A stretch of DNA of 64,000 nt from contig OX419759.1 of NCBI GenBank assembly GCA_948567375.1, positions 51,984,593-52,048,592 of the forward strand, in the 5' to 3' direction. Under the pieces are notes generated by a model, which was not told the origin of the DNA, did no database searches, and saw only the letters and a program-made list of their open reading frames with translations. Below, in pieces: positions 50,491-61,248 of this stretch (within the stretch, counting starts at the first letter, position 1; every line of letters begins with the position of its first letter). Made by a program: the position numbers and the translations under genes. This DNA comes from Lunularia cruciata (taxonomy: Eukaryota > Streptophyta > Marchantiopsida > Lunulariales > Lunulariaceae).

Positions 50491-51849
50491 AGAATTTAAA
50501 TTTTCATAAGGGTACACTCAGCTAGATCATTCTCGCCTTCAAAATTAATACACTCATTGTTAAAATGGTCAATCTGAAAGTCATCAAGAAAAATAATGTC
50601 AAAACCATTTTTTAAATTAATAAGCTAAAGATTTTCTTTTCTTTAAACAATTTTGAAATGGAAAATTTCAAAAATATTGATATTTTCACTTTTTGTAATC
50701 TTATCGAACTGCTGTAGTAATAATTATGTGCAGTGCATTAGAACTTACCAATTGATTGTGTAAAAACATACATTTGCAATCGCAACAGATTTGATCCTTG
50801 ATTTTCATAATTCAACGATATTCCAGGAGCCTCAGGACCGTTCAATGCGGTTATATTATTCATCGATCTTCAACTTGTGGCAATGTTTTTGACCATAGAT
50901 TGAGACGTGACTGATGTTAATTCGAATTCTAGATCCTCATGTTTCTGTATCAATATTGTAATTGTATACCGTTAAAATCTACACAGCTCTCATCTTACGC
51001 GTGGGTACTATCAGATAACAAGTGGAGACATCCATGTCTCTACTTCATTCTCTTATAACCCACCAAACCTTCGGCTGACGATATACATTTATATCAGACT
51101 TCTGTTGATAAAACGAGTGTAAAGTAGGAATACCAATCCATATGTAGATCAAAATTCACAACACATATTCGAGTAGATCAGCTGTGTTGCACAGCTTTTT
51201 TAAGCTCTAATTTATATCAAAGATTTGTACTTAATTCAGTGATTCATTTTGACTATTTGAGTACTTTTTTGAGTGCTTCATGTACCCTATCTAAGCAACT
51301 TCTGAGTTAATGATATCAATCATTCATACTATTTGAGTTGGCCATTGTGTCATTCATTTAGACTCTTCGCGTGCTTGTTTGAGTGCTTCATTGACCCTCT
51401 TAAAGGCAACATTTGGATCGAGTGAACTCTACATGAAGTCACTGCGATTGGATATGGTAGATCCTACAAATGAGAGTTTGATGAACTCGGGTATAAACTC
51501 TAGATATGAGTCAGTTGTGTGAACGTTCAGTTAAAGTTTGCTTTGAAAACTCGCGGATGCTAGACTCCACATTGTAGACAGTAATATCTGGCCCTTTCAA
51601 ATCGCGTTTAATGGGCCGTATGTACATGTTCCCTGCTATGTGAAATTTTTTTCCCTAGTCTTATGTGATACGTGTGGTTTGGTGGTGCGGAGTATAACAT
51701 ATCATTAATGATCAAATTATATTATTTCTATAAGAAACAGGAAAATCTCATCAAGGTCCGATTCAAAAATTAAAAAATATAAAAGAAAATGTCATAATGT
51801 AGTTTTTTATTTGGCAAAAAAATTAAGTATGGAAGTTTATGGATGTAAT
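50491..51849. repeat. Block D', unit 3 copy, with flanks
   Basis: The D' part is about 50760-51760 and matches 1856-2845 at roughly 94% by eye. No gene is supported. Confidence 0.55.
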
Positions 51850-53640
51850 AGGAAGCATTTGAGCCAAAGATATCACATGGTGCTAATTTGCCTATTCCAA
51901 ATCTTTTTCTCATCAAACTTTAGATTCTATATCAAGATGATTTACAAGATTGGATGGTGAAATATTTTGGGGCAGTATTCATAGAGTATGATGATGGAAA
52001 ACCTAGATCTTGTCTTCCTTCTTGTGTTTACTTATGAGTTAATCCAGGATTTGACAATCTATGTACTTTTACAGATGGAGGATAATCTGTTTTTGCTCAT
52101 GACCTCAAAATGGAGTTGTGGGGCACATTTTTCAAAAAAATGAAAGAACTAGATGACAAAATTACAACAAATTGGGTAGAAGAGTGGAAGTATGGATTTT
52201 TTTAGGACCAAAGGAGTTTAGGGAGTGCAGTCAAGGAGAGAATATATGGTTGGAGAGAGGAGTTGATAGGCTATAGTTTGAAGACTAAAATTGAGGAATT
52301 TGAGCCAAATTTTTGAGAGATATCATTAATTTGATGAATACCGAGGAACACAAGATAGAGATAAAATTCATACCGAGGAACACAAGATAGAAAATTTGGA
52401 GAGCTATGTGAAAATTTTTATGATCTTTTAGAAAGGTTAGAGAGTAGAAAAAGTGCTTGTAGTGGTGAGCTCAAGAAAAAATAGGGTTTGATCTATCTCA
52501 AATCAGATCTGGTCAATTGAAGTTGGAGCTCTCAAAAGTGAGGTGTTGTAGATGAGATGCTAATCAAGTTCAAGACTTTGGTCACTCCTTAAATTGTAGT
52601 TTGAATTATCTCATAAAAATTTATAGTATTGTTGGTAGTTAGGGCTTGTACTTATATACAAAGGTTTCATATGAAATACTCAAATTGATAATTTAGGGTC
52701 TTGGATCAAGCATACTTGGGTTTAAAGAGCTCAGAAATAAACACACTCAAAAAATGATCCATATCTAGAGTTGTGGTTAGATTAGGTTTGGTAGAGCATT
52801 TCATAAGCCTGTTAGAGCATTTCTATCTTGTATCATGATTGAGTGTCAATCCTACTATTTGTGTGATTATGATTGAGTAGTTTAGATTGCTAGAGTATTT
52901 TTTAGTATTAATTGTTTCTCTGATCTAGAAATATGGGGAAAGTTACCAAGAACCAAGAGCAATCTCTAAATTAAGGATTCTGAAATCAGGGTGGAAATTA
53001 CAAAAAAAGAGTCAAAGTTTGAGAGCTTGTCAAGTTAGCTATAGTGATCATATTGTAGCTTATTTTCTATAATTGGAAAGCATATCTTATAGGCTTTCTA
53101 TTGAATTATAGAGCTTTTGAATCCAAGTCACAAATGGAAAGTTACACCCATTTGATTTACATAGGATTTTCCCGTCATAAAGACTTTGAAGTTTCCTATT
53201 TGGATTAGCAGTTGGTTGAAATTTGAAATCCAGATAAGAGGAAGCTTGGAGTAAAAGTTGAAGTTGGCTTGAGGATAGAGCAAGAAGGCTATGAAGCTCA
53301 TTTCCAACAAAAGGACCAAGAGTTCTTGTTGCATGTTTTTAATTGGATAGTCTCCATGCTTGCATGCTTGTTTGTACACCTAGTTGGTTAAGATTGGTAT
53401 GCGGGCATTGCTCTTAGGTTCTCTCCTTGTAGGAGTGCTCTTTATTTCTCCTTGGTGATGCCAAACGGGATGACCAATAAACTAGGAGTTCATGGTATGA
53501 TGATAGGTTAGGTTGCCCATTACAACCCTACTTTATAGCAAAAATACCAAAACCTAGAGTGAAGAGTTCTCTTGGTTGGTTGTGTATATCTAGAAGAGAA
53601 ACATCTAAGGGAAGAGAGACACTTGACATTTGTAAACTTG
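51850..53640. repeat. Repeat block R, copy 3
   Basis: Matches 2950-4603 of unit 1 and lacks the left-end extension of R2. It stops at 53640 ('gacatttgta'), where unit 3 jumps to sequence matching about 5865 of unit 1. Confidence 0.55.
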
Positions 53641-54445
53641 GTATGGAACAGTTTGCCATGCTATGGGCATATGGGATCTAGTTTTGGGAGAAGTGGAGTA
53701 CCAGATGTGTCCGGTGTATCTAACTAGAAAGAAAGTGGTGCAGGGTATCCAACTAGAAAGATTCCCCATGAAATAACTTATGTAACAATATGCCTTCCAT
53801 GATTCACCTTGAGGTACTTAGTGTATTGCCTGAAGTTGCACTTTTTCAAGGTCTTCCTTCATCTCCACAATCTCCTTATCTCAGGGCTCTATGTCTTTAT
53901 GGTCCTCCTTCCTCTGTTAACCTATCCCAAGCATAAGAGTTCTTACCAAGGCATGTGCTCTCCTTATCTCCGCATCATGCTTTGCACCTCTCCTATTAGA
54001 TTGTTCCCCATTTTGCAGTTCTCTAGTCATGAGCTAGACAGGCTGCTTTCTCATGATCAACTTCTTCTCTTACCTTAGTAATCTCACAAATTACTGCCCT
54101 CTCAGCCAACTTTCTGCCTTCTGCATCATGTGTAATGTACCATTTCCAAAAGATTGAGAATTATAACCCAATCATATCCTTTCATGACAGATTCTTCAAT
54201 GGCGATATTACAAGTATCATGTTCAACCAGGCGCCGAAACCCAAAGATTTCGTAAACTCTACATGCAACACACCATAATACCAATGATACATCTTTGCCC
54301 TTTTAATTCTAGATTGATATTATAAGATTTGGTGAAAGATAAAGAGCATGAAAGGAATATGAAATTAATCGGATCCATATCATGATCTTATTGTCATCGA
54401 ATTTAAGATCAATATGACATTGGATTTTGTTGAATGTTCTCAAAG
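53641..54445. other. Unit 3-specific insertion of about 650 bp with flank
   Basis: 53641-53780 matches about 5865-6000 of unit 1. About 53781-54445 has no counterpart in unit 1. An 89-codon plus-strand frame at 53809-54078 has no recognisable domain, and this is probably repeat debris. Confidence 0.4.
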
Positions 54446-55268
54446 TTGGATCAACATCTACGCCAGTTTCTATTGTGCGACTCGTGTTGGAGCGAATAGA
54501 GTCCCTCATTAACCCTCGACAGTCTGAGAAGCAAATAGATAATTCCCCTACCATATACTGATGGAGACGGAGAACGGCCGTGGAAGCTTATAACGTGGAT
54601 GAGCCGAACAGATGCAGACGACACGGAAGAAATGGGAGCACAACAGTGTCCTTGCTTCAATGATCATTCTAAAAGCATATTCCCTTCAATTACATAGGAA
54701 GGCTCTGCTCCGTGTCCAAACCTGAAAACGCGACATTTGATTCTCTTCGATACCAATGTATTTGAATGGCGCGGCAAACACTTCTTCAACGGAAAGCAAA
54801 GAGTACGCAGATACCACAGAAATGAAGACCTTGCTGCCAGGATTCTGCCTAAACTTGGAATCCACGTTCGGCTTTCCGTCACAAGCTAGCTGGTTAGTTA
54901 TTGCAGCGTCGCTGAAGTGGGAAGTCTTAACTTGGAATTAGATCTAGCTCGGGGTGCCGGTTATGCATCTAGATATTGGCGGATTGGAGTTTCCTTTGTT
55001 TTAGACGATAATCCTATACTTAGAGGAAGAACGTGGGGACCTAGGAGTGGAGAACTGCATGCAACTCTTCCACAAGATAGGTACTTCGAAATCTCATTGG
55101 TACATCAGAAACTTGCCATCAGTTAGTAATAATGTTATTTATGAGCGGACTATATTTGAGAAAGGAAGGTATTCCAATTGGCCATCGGTTAATAATGATG
55201 CTATTAATGGCCTCGCCATATTGGATGCAAAATGAATGAAGGTATTAGCTTAGTAAGAGGAGGACATG

Positions 55269-55292
55269 ATACTCTCCTAAATAGGAGAGTAT
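55269..55292. repeat. Near-perfect 24-bp palindrome
   Basis: Arms 'atactctccta' and 'taggagagtat' around two bases. In unit 1 (near 6855) eight bases of the left arm are missing. Confidence 0.85.
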
Positions 55293-55385
55293 TATGGTGG
55301 ATTTGAGCTCGGAGGACCGGTTCATTCAGATTCAGGCAGTGGGGGAATGGAGGTCCTTTACAATCCTAAGAATAGAACGGACCTG

Positions 55386-55454
55386 TCAGCCATTCATTAG
55401 TTGTAGAAAAAACCAACCTACACGATTGGTTATTTCCACAGCTAATGAATGACG
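55386..55454. repeat. Imperfect hairpin, about 30-base arms
   Basis: 'cattcattagttgtagaaa' pairs with 'tttccacagctaatgaatg', and the inner 'aaccaa' pairs with 'ttggtt'. In unit 1 (near 6978) 14 bases of the left arm are missing. Confidence 0.75.
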
Positions 55455-55741
55455 AATATGCTATATCTAGAGTGTTGATTACTCACATACCCTCCTAGCC
55501 TACGTGTAGCGTGGATCGACCGTCGGTTGGCGGTGGCCTCCTTTCTAGTAATTGTTAACCAGTGTAACACTCCCACTATTCTCTCGGTGTAGATTCATCT
55601 TTGTTGTGCGCTCTATTCCATATCCTATCACTTTCTCCAATTGGGTAAGCTAGTACGGAGTCAAGAGGTTGCTCTCAGTTCGTCTGAATTCTGCACAATT
55701 TCCTTGCAACGCTTGTACCCCTGTCGGTCATCTGTTGTCCG

Positions 55742-56344
55742 ATGCCTAACCGGTCTCCTTGTGCTGCCTGCCAACTTATGCGCCGCAAATGTAACGAGGA
55801 TTGCGCCTTTCAGTATTTTCCTCTAGAATGTCAACCGAGGTTTTCTGTTCTTCACAAGGTATACGGAGCAAGTAACACTGCGAAACTCCTGAACCGTCTC
55901 CCATCGGCGTGTCGGGCACAATGCGCATGGACCTTGGCTGAAGAGGCCACGATGCGTATGCAAGACCCGCCTAGAGGAGTGATCGGGTTTATAGAAGATC
56001 TCGCCACTTTGCTCAAGCTGGTAACGGCTCAGCTCACTGGAACACGAGGAGAATTGGGTAGTGAGGAGATGCAAGAGAGGGAGGAGCTCAAGGCAGTGGA
56101 GCGAGAGAATAATATAACGAGTGGGTTCACTTTACACCTTCAAGCACCATTTGGGAGTTTTGCACCTTCAAGCATCATTCGTGGAATTTCCCAAGGAACG
56201 ATGAGGCTTCCGAATGGAAATTGCGGAAATAACACAGTGCCGCTGGAGGTTGAGATATCCAGTCAAACCTGTGGATTTCCGGAGTTGGGGAACATCGCGC
56301 AGCCTGGGATGTGGCCATCCAGGCTTCTCGGTAATACCTTTTAG
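55742..56344 (+). CDS. LOB-domain (LBD) transcription factor, copy 2
   Basis: Single-exon frame of 200 residues, nearly identical to copy 1 at 7245-7850, and a predicted nuclear DNA-binding regulator. The zinc finger C7-X2-C10-X6-C17-X3-C21 is intact, and the GAS-like block and leucine-rich helix are as in copy 1. It differs by loss of one Phe after C21 (CAFQYFP here), Ala2 to Pro, Arg11 to Gln, an Asn to Lys in the leucine-rich helix, and a few changes in the C-terminal half. The open frame and mostly mild changes suggest both copies are or were recently functional. Its surroundings differ: about 70 bp are gained upstream (55562-55632) and 614 bp of the 3' flank are lost, so expression could have diverged. 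Confidence 0.9.
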   Translation: MPNRSPCAACQLMRRKCNEDCAFQYFPLECQPRFSVLHKVYGASNTAKLLNRLPSACRAQCAWTLAEEATMRMQDPPRGVIGFIEDLATLLKLVTAQLTGTRGELGSEEMQEREELKAVERENNITSGFTLHLQAPFGSFAPSSIIRGISQGTMRLPNGNCGNNTVPLEVEISSQTCGFPELGNIAQPGMWPSRLLGNTF

Positions 56345-57227
56345 AAATGAGTGGGCAGATTTGAGTGCAGGTAACGGGGGATCTAACTGGGAATGAGAAG
56401 TTCGATCTCAACACAGCACAGAAGTTTCTACAGAGTTTCAGAAGACAGAACAAAGGAGAGTAAGAGGCGATAATTTCGACCACGACGTTAGTGGAGGAGT
56501 CTCCTGCTCACATGTGTCACGGTCCTTAAGGCTCCTGTTTCCATCTGGTATAGCGTCCAGGAAAAGAGGCTTTGAAGAAGACACTTGGTTAAGTTCTGTG
56601 TCATGCATCTCACCAGCATCATGCGACTTAATGACCGAAAGTCATGACCTTCAAACCCGAGATGCAGGAACGGGATCCAAAACAGAGATCTATGATAACC
56701 GAAATTGGGCTCCAGGCATAGGAGACGCTTAACAGAGGATCCCTGGTAGGATGTGTACATCCGTAGCGATTCACAGAATTTCAGTTAATGTACATATAGC
56801 ACACTCTAGTCGTACTCCCGAAGTACTTGCGGAATGAAAATGAACGGGATGCGGTTTTTTTCCCCTGGGTATGTCCTAGCTCGAGCGATACATCCCACAT
56901 ACAACATCGGAACAACTTGGAACACCCTAGTTCGTTGGCAATGTTCCAGAGTGTGCCATTCTTCTAGACGAACAGTGAGCTAGCCCAACTCGTCGACACC
57001 TTAGCTCACGGTTATATGTGTTCGCAAGTCACAACTAGCTATAGCAAACCAATTGTTGAATGAGATTCAGAATTCTTAATTCAGAATGATTTGTCCGATT
57101 TACCGGATCATAAATGGTGCACTGTCAGTGCGACTGCATTATACCCAACATGTTAGTTAGCTATAGAGACTGCGACATGTATACGAGATACGTATGGATG
57201 ACTTAGACGAGTCATTCTGGTAGTCCG
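56345..57227. other. 3' flank of LBD copy 2
   Basis: Matches unit 1 except for the 614-bp deletion at 56736/56737 and smaller ones near 56900. No gene is seen. Confidence 0.5.
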
Positions 57228-57449
57228 ATGCCAGTTTCTTACGTGATGACCAATGGTAATAAAGATCCGATGTCTTTTGATGTCGATTATCGTATCGAGT
57301 TTCTGGATTATTTCCGGAGGCACATCTATTATTTTGAAATGAATCAGTGGAGGAATGGACTTGCTTCTCACCTCCACCTTCAGGCATTGGAGAATCATCC
57401 ACTTGAGTTCAGGATATGGAATCAGCGGAGTTGCTCTGATCCTGCGTAG
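57228..57449 (+). CDS. Unidentified 73-codon open frame (host smORF or exon)
   Basis: Starts 'MPVSYVMTNGNKD', includes 'RIEFLDYFRRHIYYFEMNQ' and ends 'RIWNQRSCSDPA'. It is rich in aromatic and charged residues, as a folded protein would be, with no signal peptide or membrane segment. The family is not recognised. The unit 1 copy (9372-9591) is broken. It lies about 900 bp downstream of LBD copy 2 on the same strand. It could be a true small gene, one exon of a decayed gene, or a chance frame. Confidence 0.3.
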   Translation: MPVSYVMTNGNKDPMSFDVDYRIEFLDYFRRHIYYFEMNQWRNGLASHLHLQALENHPLEFRIWNQRSCSDPA

Positions 57450-58103
57450 AGTTTACACTCGTACTGGATTGGAGCGGCGCAGATGGTGTGTTCTTGGGTG
57501 CTGTGTTTCTCGATTTTCAATCACAATCATGCCCCGCATGAGACTACAGGATACAAAACAAAGGTGTACGCTGTCCACCGAGATGACGCGATACATAGAA
57601 TATCAACGAGTCTTCGACGTAGATATCTTTTGATTGCCTCCAGAGAGCTACACTGAAAAATATTGGACATGTCTTAAATCTACTCCGCGATTCCTGTAAT
57701 ACAGTACATGGAGTATTCCGGCGGCTGCCATATCTGAATAGGGGTACCTGTTCATATTTGCAAACAACACTGTGAGACGTTCCATCTGTGAATAGTAATG
57801 CACATCTACAGAACTAGAATCATTCTGGATTGTACAACGCCTGATGGATCTCAATTGCAAGACTATTAGATACCCGATTCGTTGAATCGAAGACCACCTT
57901 CAGTTTAGAAATGTTCCTCTACAATGATAGTATATCCGATTTGCGGATGTAACTTGTGACTTATCCGTCCTGAAATATAAGCAAGAGCTTGCCCTTTTTG
58001 TATAAGGTATAAATTTACATAGAAATCATCGAACAAATTATTAACGGAGCTTTAATGATTGTTCACTCGCTAAAGCTATAACCATTTGAAATTTGAAGAA
58101 GTA
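57450..58103. other. Intergenic stretch shared with unit 1
   Basis: Matches 9592-10470 apart from the roughly 225 bp missing near 57786. No gene is supported. Confidence 0.45.
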
Positions 58104-58186
58104 TTATCTAAAGAAGGGCACGGGACAGGGTTGTGCCAAACGAGTGACTCCATTCGTTTTGCACAATCCTGTCCCATGCCCGTCTT
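58104..58186. repeat. Long-stem hairpin, copy 3
   Basis: Full-length counterpart of 10471-10548, with two or three additional mismatches in the left arm. The right arm is unchanged. Confidence 0.75.
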
Positions 58187-58900
58187 TACTACGAGACAAT
58201 GCGGTTCTTCTTTGAAGCACATTGCTCATGTAGCATAATCTATCTAGTTCACATCTGGTTTGTGGTTCTACAATTGATTAGTCTCTAAATACTTCTCTTT
58301 GATGGATGCATAGATGTACATTTCTACATCATTATCATTATTCATGCTCTACTAATAGTTCTCTGCTCCATCTACTATGGCTTGTTCTACAGTCTCTTTC
58401 TCATTAATAATCCTTGAAGTCTCTTTGATTTGAAGACAATCATCATCTTGCATTTCCAAATCAACAAATTCTACCTGTTGAATCAACTAATGTATATTAT
58501 GTCTCCTTGTCCCCATTGTGTTCCAATTTACACTTAGATTTTAAAAATCTCTTCTAGTATCTCAGTGCTCTGCATTTCTACACCAAGAAAAAGCTTCTAT
58601 CACTCTTGATGCATTGCAAAATGTGTATCCATACCTATCAAACACTTTTATAAATACCGATGCAAATCTATAAAACATTTACAACATAGAACGAACACAA
58701 AAAGGGATACAAAACATTTCTACAGATTTCCTCTTGTTGCAAATCTAGTTGCATGAAGTGAAAAATGGAAGACCTTTATGCTAGTATGCACGTTCTAAGT
58801 TAATGAAAATTTTGAGAGTGTTGCTTGGCCTTACTTCTCCAGATTACTACTCTCCCGTCTCGCTGCTCAAGCTTTTTTGACTAGGCTTCAAACATCTTGA
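58187..58900 (-). repeat. Block P, copy 3
   Basis: Matches 10549-11263, with decayed protein-like text on the minus strand. Family unknown. Confidence 0.45.
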
Positions 58901-60345
58901 TGAAATAAACGACTTACTCAAAGGTACGACTTAACTACTCTAATTAATTGAATATAAGGTGTTATCTATAAACTCTCACACCTCTAATATAGGTACATGT
59001 ATATCAATGCATATGTACTTCTCTCTTAAAAGTATTTTCAATAATTCAATCTGAGGGATTTGGGGGTAATGTAAAAAAGCAGTAACTATTTGTACAGTAA
59101 GTGAGGAAAAATTTTATGGACGTGATGAGAGTATGCGATAAGGGATATTTTATGTTACCCACACTACATCCACCCTTACTAGATCAGAAGAAGAAAGATG
59201 ATTAGTTATATTTGATGGTAGGCTGAGGCTTACCGATGGGTTTCTAAGCTTTAGTTAGAAAGAGATAATAAATATTCCACAAGTTAATACTCTTCCACCT
59301 CTAAAATGATTAATTATATTATAATTACCTCTAACTAATCTAACTCGGAAACATTAACTCTAACTAATCTAACGCGGAAACATCAACCCACCATTGAAAT
59401 AGAAATTTCTTCCAAACACTGCAGCCCGGACTATAAACGTGTAAATTTCTTTTTCGTATTCGTACTATTCATATATGTAAAAGTTTTTTTTACAATACCC
59501 TAACAGAAAACTTGCGGGCAGTGATTCGGGGTCCCATCAGAAATTCGTAAATTTCCCATTTGAATCCCCCAATGTCCATTAAAACATGAAACTTGTGTCA
59601 CCGTCCACGGGAGCGATCCTCAGGTAATCACCGGGGCTTCGCTCCCAATCACGCTGGGGAAGGGCCTCCAATCTCCCTCCAAATCTCCGTGGGGGCGGAG
59701 TCTCTTGTGAGAAAGTTCACGTTGACCACAGTGGCCACGGTTACCTTGAGGCCCAGATGGACTTCGTGGTTAACAACAACAACCCGGTTGCCTTCGGTCA
59801 AGCACCGTCCATTTCGGGCGGACAGCAAACCATCTCCGTACCAAAGGTGTGTGGTGCCCGTGGGTGTTGGGAAGTCACGTCTTCACCTATATGTACATGC
59901 AAAGGGTTCGTTCTAATGTCGAATTCGTAGCTAGAAGGACCTGCTGCGCTGGACTATTCCCAGAACCAATCTGCCTCGTGCCCAGAAGTACATGGCTTTT
60001 AATAATGATATCACACTGTGTTCATATATAATCCACAAGAAAACACTGTCAAAGAGTACACAACGAAGGAAGAATAATAAGATCTGGGTGGGTCTCCGTT
60101 TACTGCTTCTTCCTTCTCTTTATTATGGCTATAAATTCAACAGGTTTCGTAAGAGAAATTCTATTTGCAATGAAGATGAAACAGATCAAATGTATTCGTT
60201 GGATATTTCTTTAAAGATGTAAAGACATATTTGCTTAATCGGAGATCAAACTCAAAACCAAGACTTCTACCAAAGCTGCAAGGAACAAACCCTAAAAGGA
60301 ATAAAGATAAAAGTAAACATGGAAAATCAAAATTTCACTGAACTT
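58901..60345. other. Non-coding stretch with a unit 3-specific open segment
   Basis: Matches 11264-12586 except for about 130 extra bases at 59689-59820. There the frame from about 59627 to the stop at 59930 is open, with the text 'VSCEKVHVDHSGHGYLEAQ', but it has no upstream ATG. No family is recognised. Confidence 0.4.
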
Positions 60346-61110
60346 AGATTGCTCAACTTGAAATCGTCGAGTAAGTACGCATAGATTGATGTCCAGGATG
60401 GCTCCATGAGAAGAGAAATGCTGTACCTATAGCTATTAGGGACTATTATGCTGTTTCCACTTCATCTGTTAGTGAATATTTTAGTAGTGAGATGTTGACC
60501 CGTTTCCATCTTTTTCTTTTCGTTCAGAATCACGTTGAAATAGTTATATTTATAAAAAAAAAATTCCTTCACACCTCAAGTCACTGTAAGCCTGGGTATA
60601 TCCTATACCGTCGATGTCTTTTTCGTCCATTGTCAAAATATTCATAGAAATACTGTAGCTGCTTGGTTGAATTTGAAGGTGGCTGATGCTTCTAAAGTCA
60701 GAGTTGAGCCTCGATTATGTTTAGCTAAGCTTTGAAATTAGAAATCTGCATTCAAAGATACCCATATCCAGGAATCTAGAATCACTCAATATTTCTGAGA
60801 AAATTCATTGAAAGATGCTCAGATGTTTATCGAACTTTAACCCAACTTGATGTAACAGATTACAGTTGACAACTAGATAGGCACTGGAATGTCCCGACTG
60901 ATTGTCTGAACTTGCACATCAGATATCATCAATTTGCATCAATTGAACGTTGATGCAAACTCCTTGTACCCGTTATGTTGCGGAACTGCAGGTGCACACA
61001 GCGCTCCATTTATGTCTTCAGAAACAGGATGGATCTTCCAGATAAATTGTCCGAAAGTAGATCAAAAGACTTGAACTGTGATCTCCCAACAATAATTCGC
61101 ATTTGCTAGG
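60346..61110. other. Unit 3-specific 3' flank of peroxidase copy 2
   Basis: Probably the original downstream region, replaced in unit 1 by 12587-18339 with its copia insertion. No gene is seen. Confidence 0.45.
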
Positions 61111-61248
61111 GATAAATCTAACATGCATAGCTGAAATACAATCCTGCCGTGCAATCTTATTGCATCTGTCGGAGGATATCCCTGAACTGCAAGTATGCTG
61201 GCCCTAACATTTGACCGCTCCATCGCTACGCAAGGGAATCAGTTACCA

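Larger units (their letters stand above)
54446..55500 (+). pseudogene. Decayed genic region upstream of LBD copy 2 (unidentified)
   Basis: Unit 3 copy of 6030-7065. The protein-like segment 'ELDLARGAGYASRYWRIGVS' runs on further here than in unit 1, but other small length differences break the frame. It contains two hairpins (55269-55292 and 55386-55454), each missing one arm in unit 1. Confidence 0.3.
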
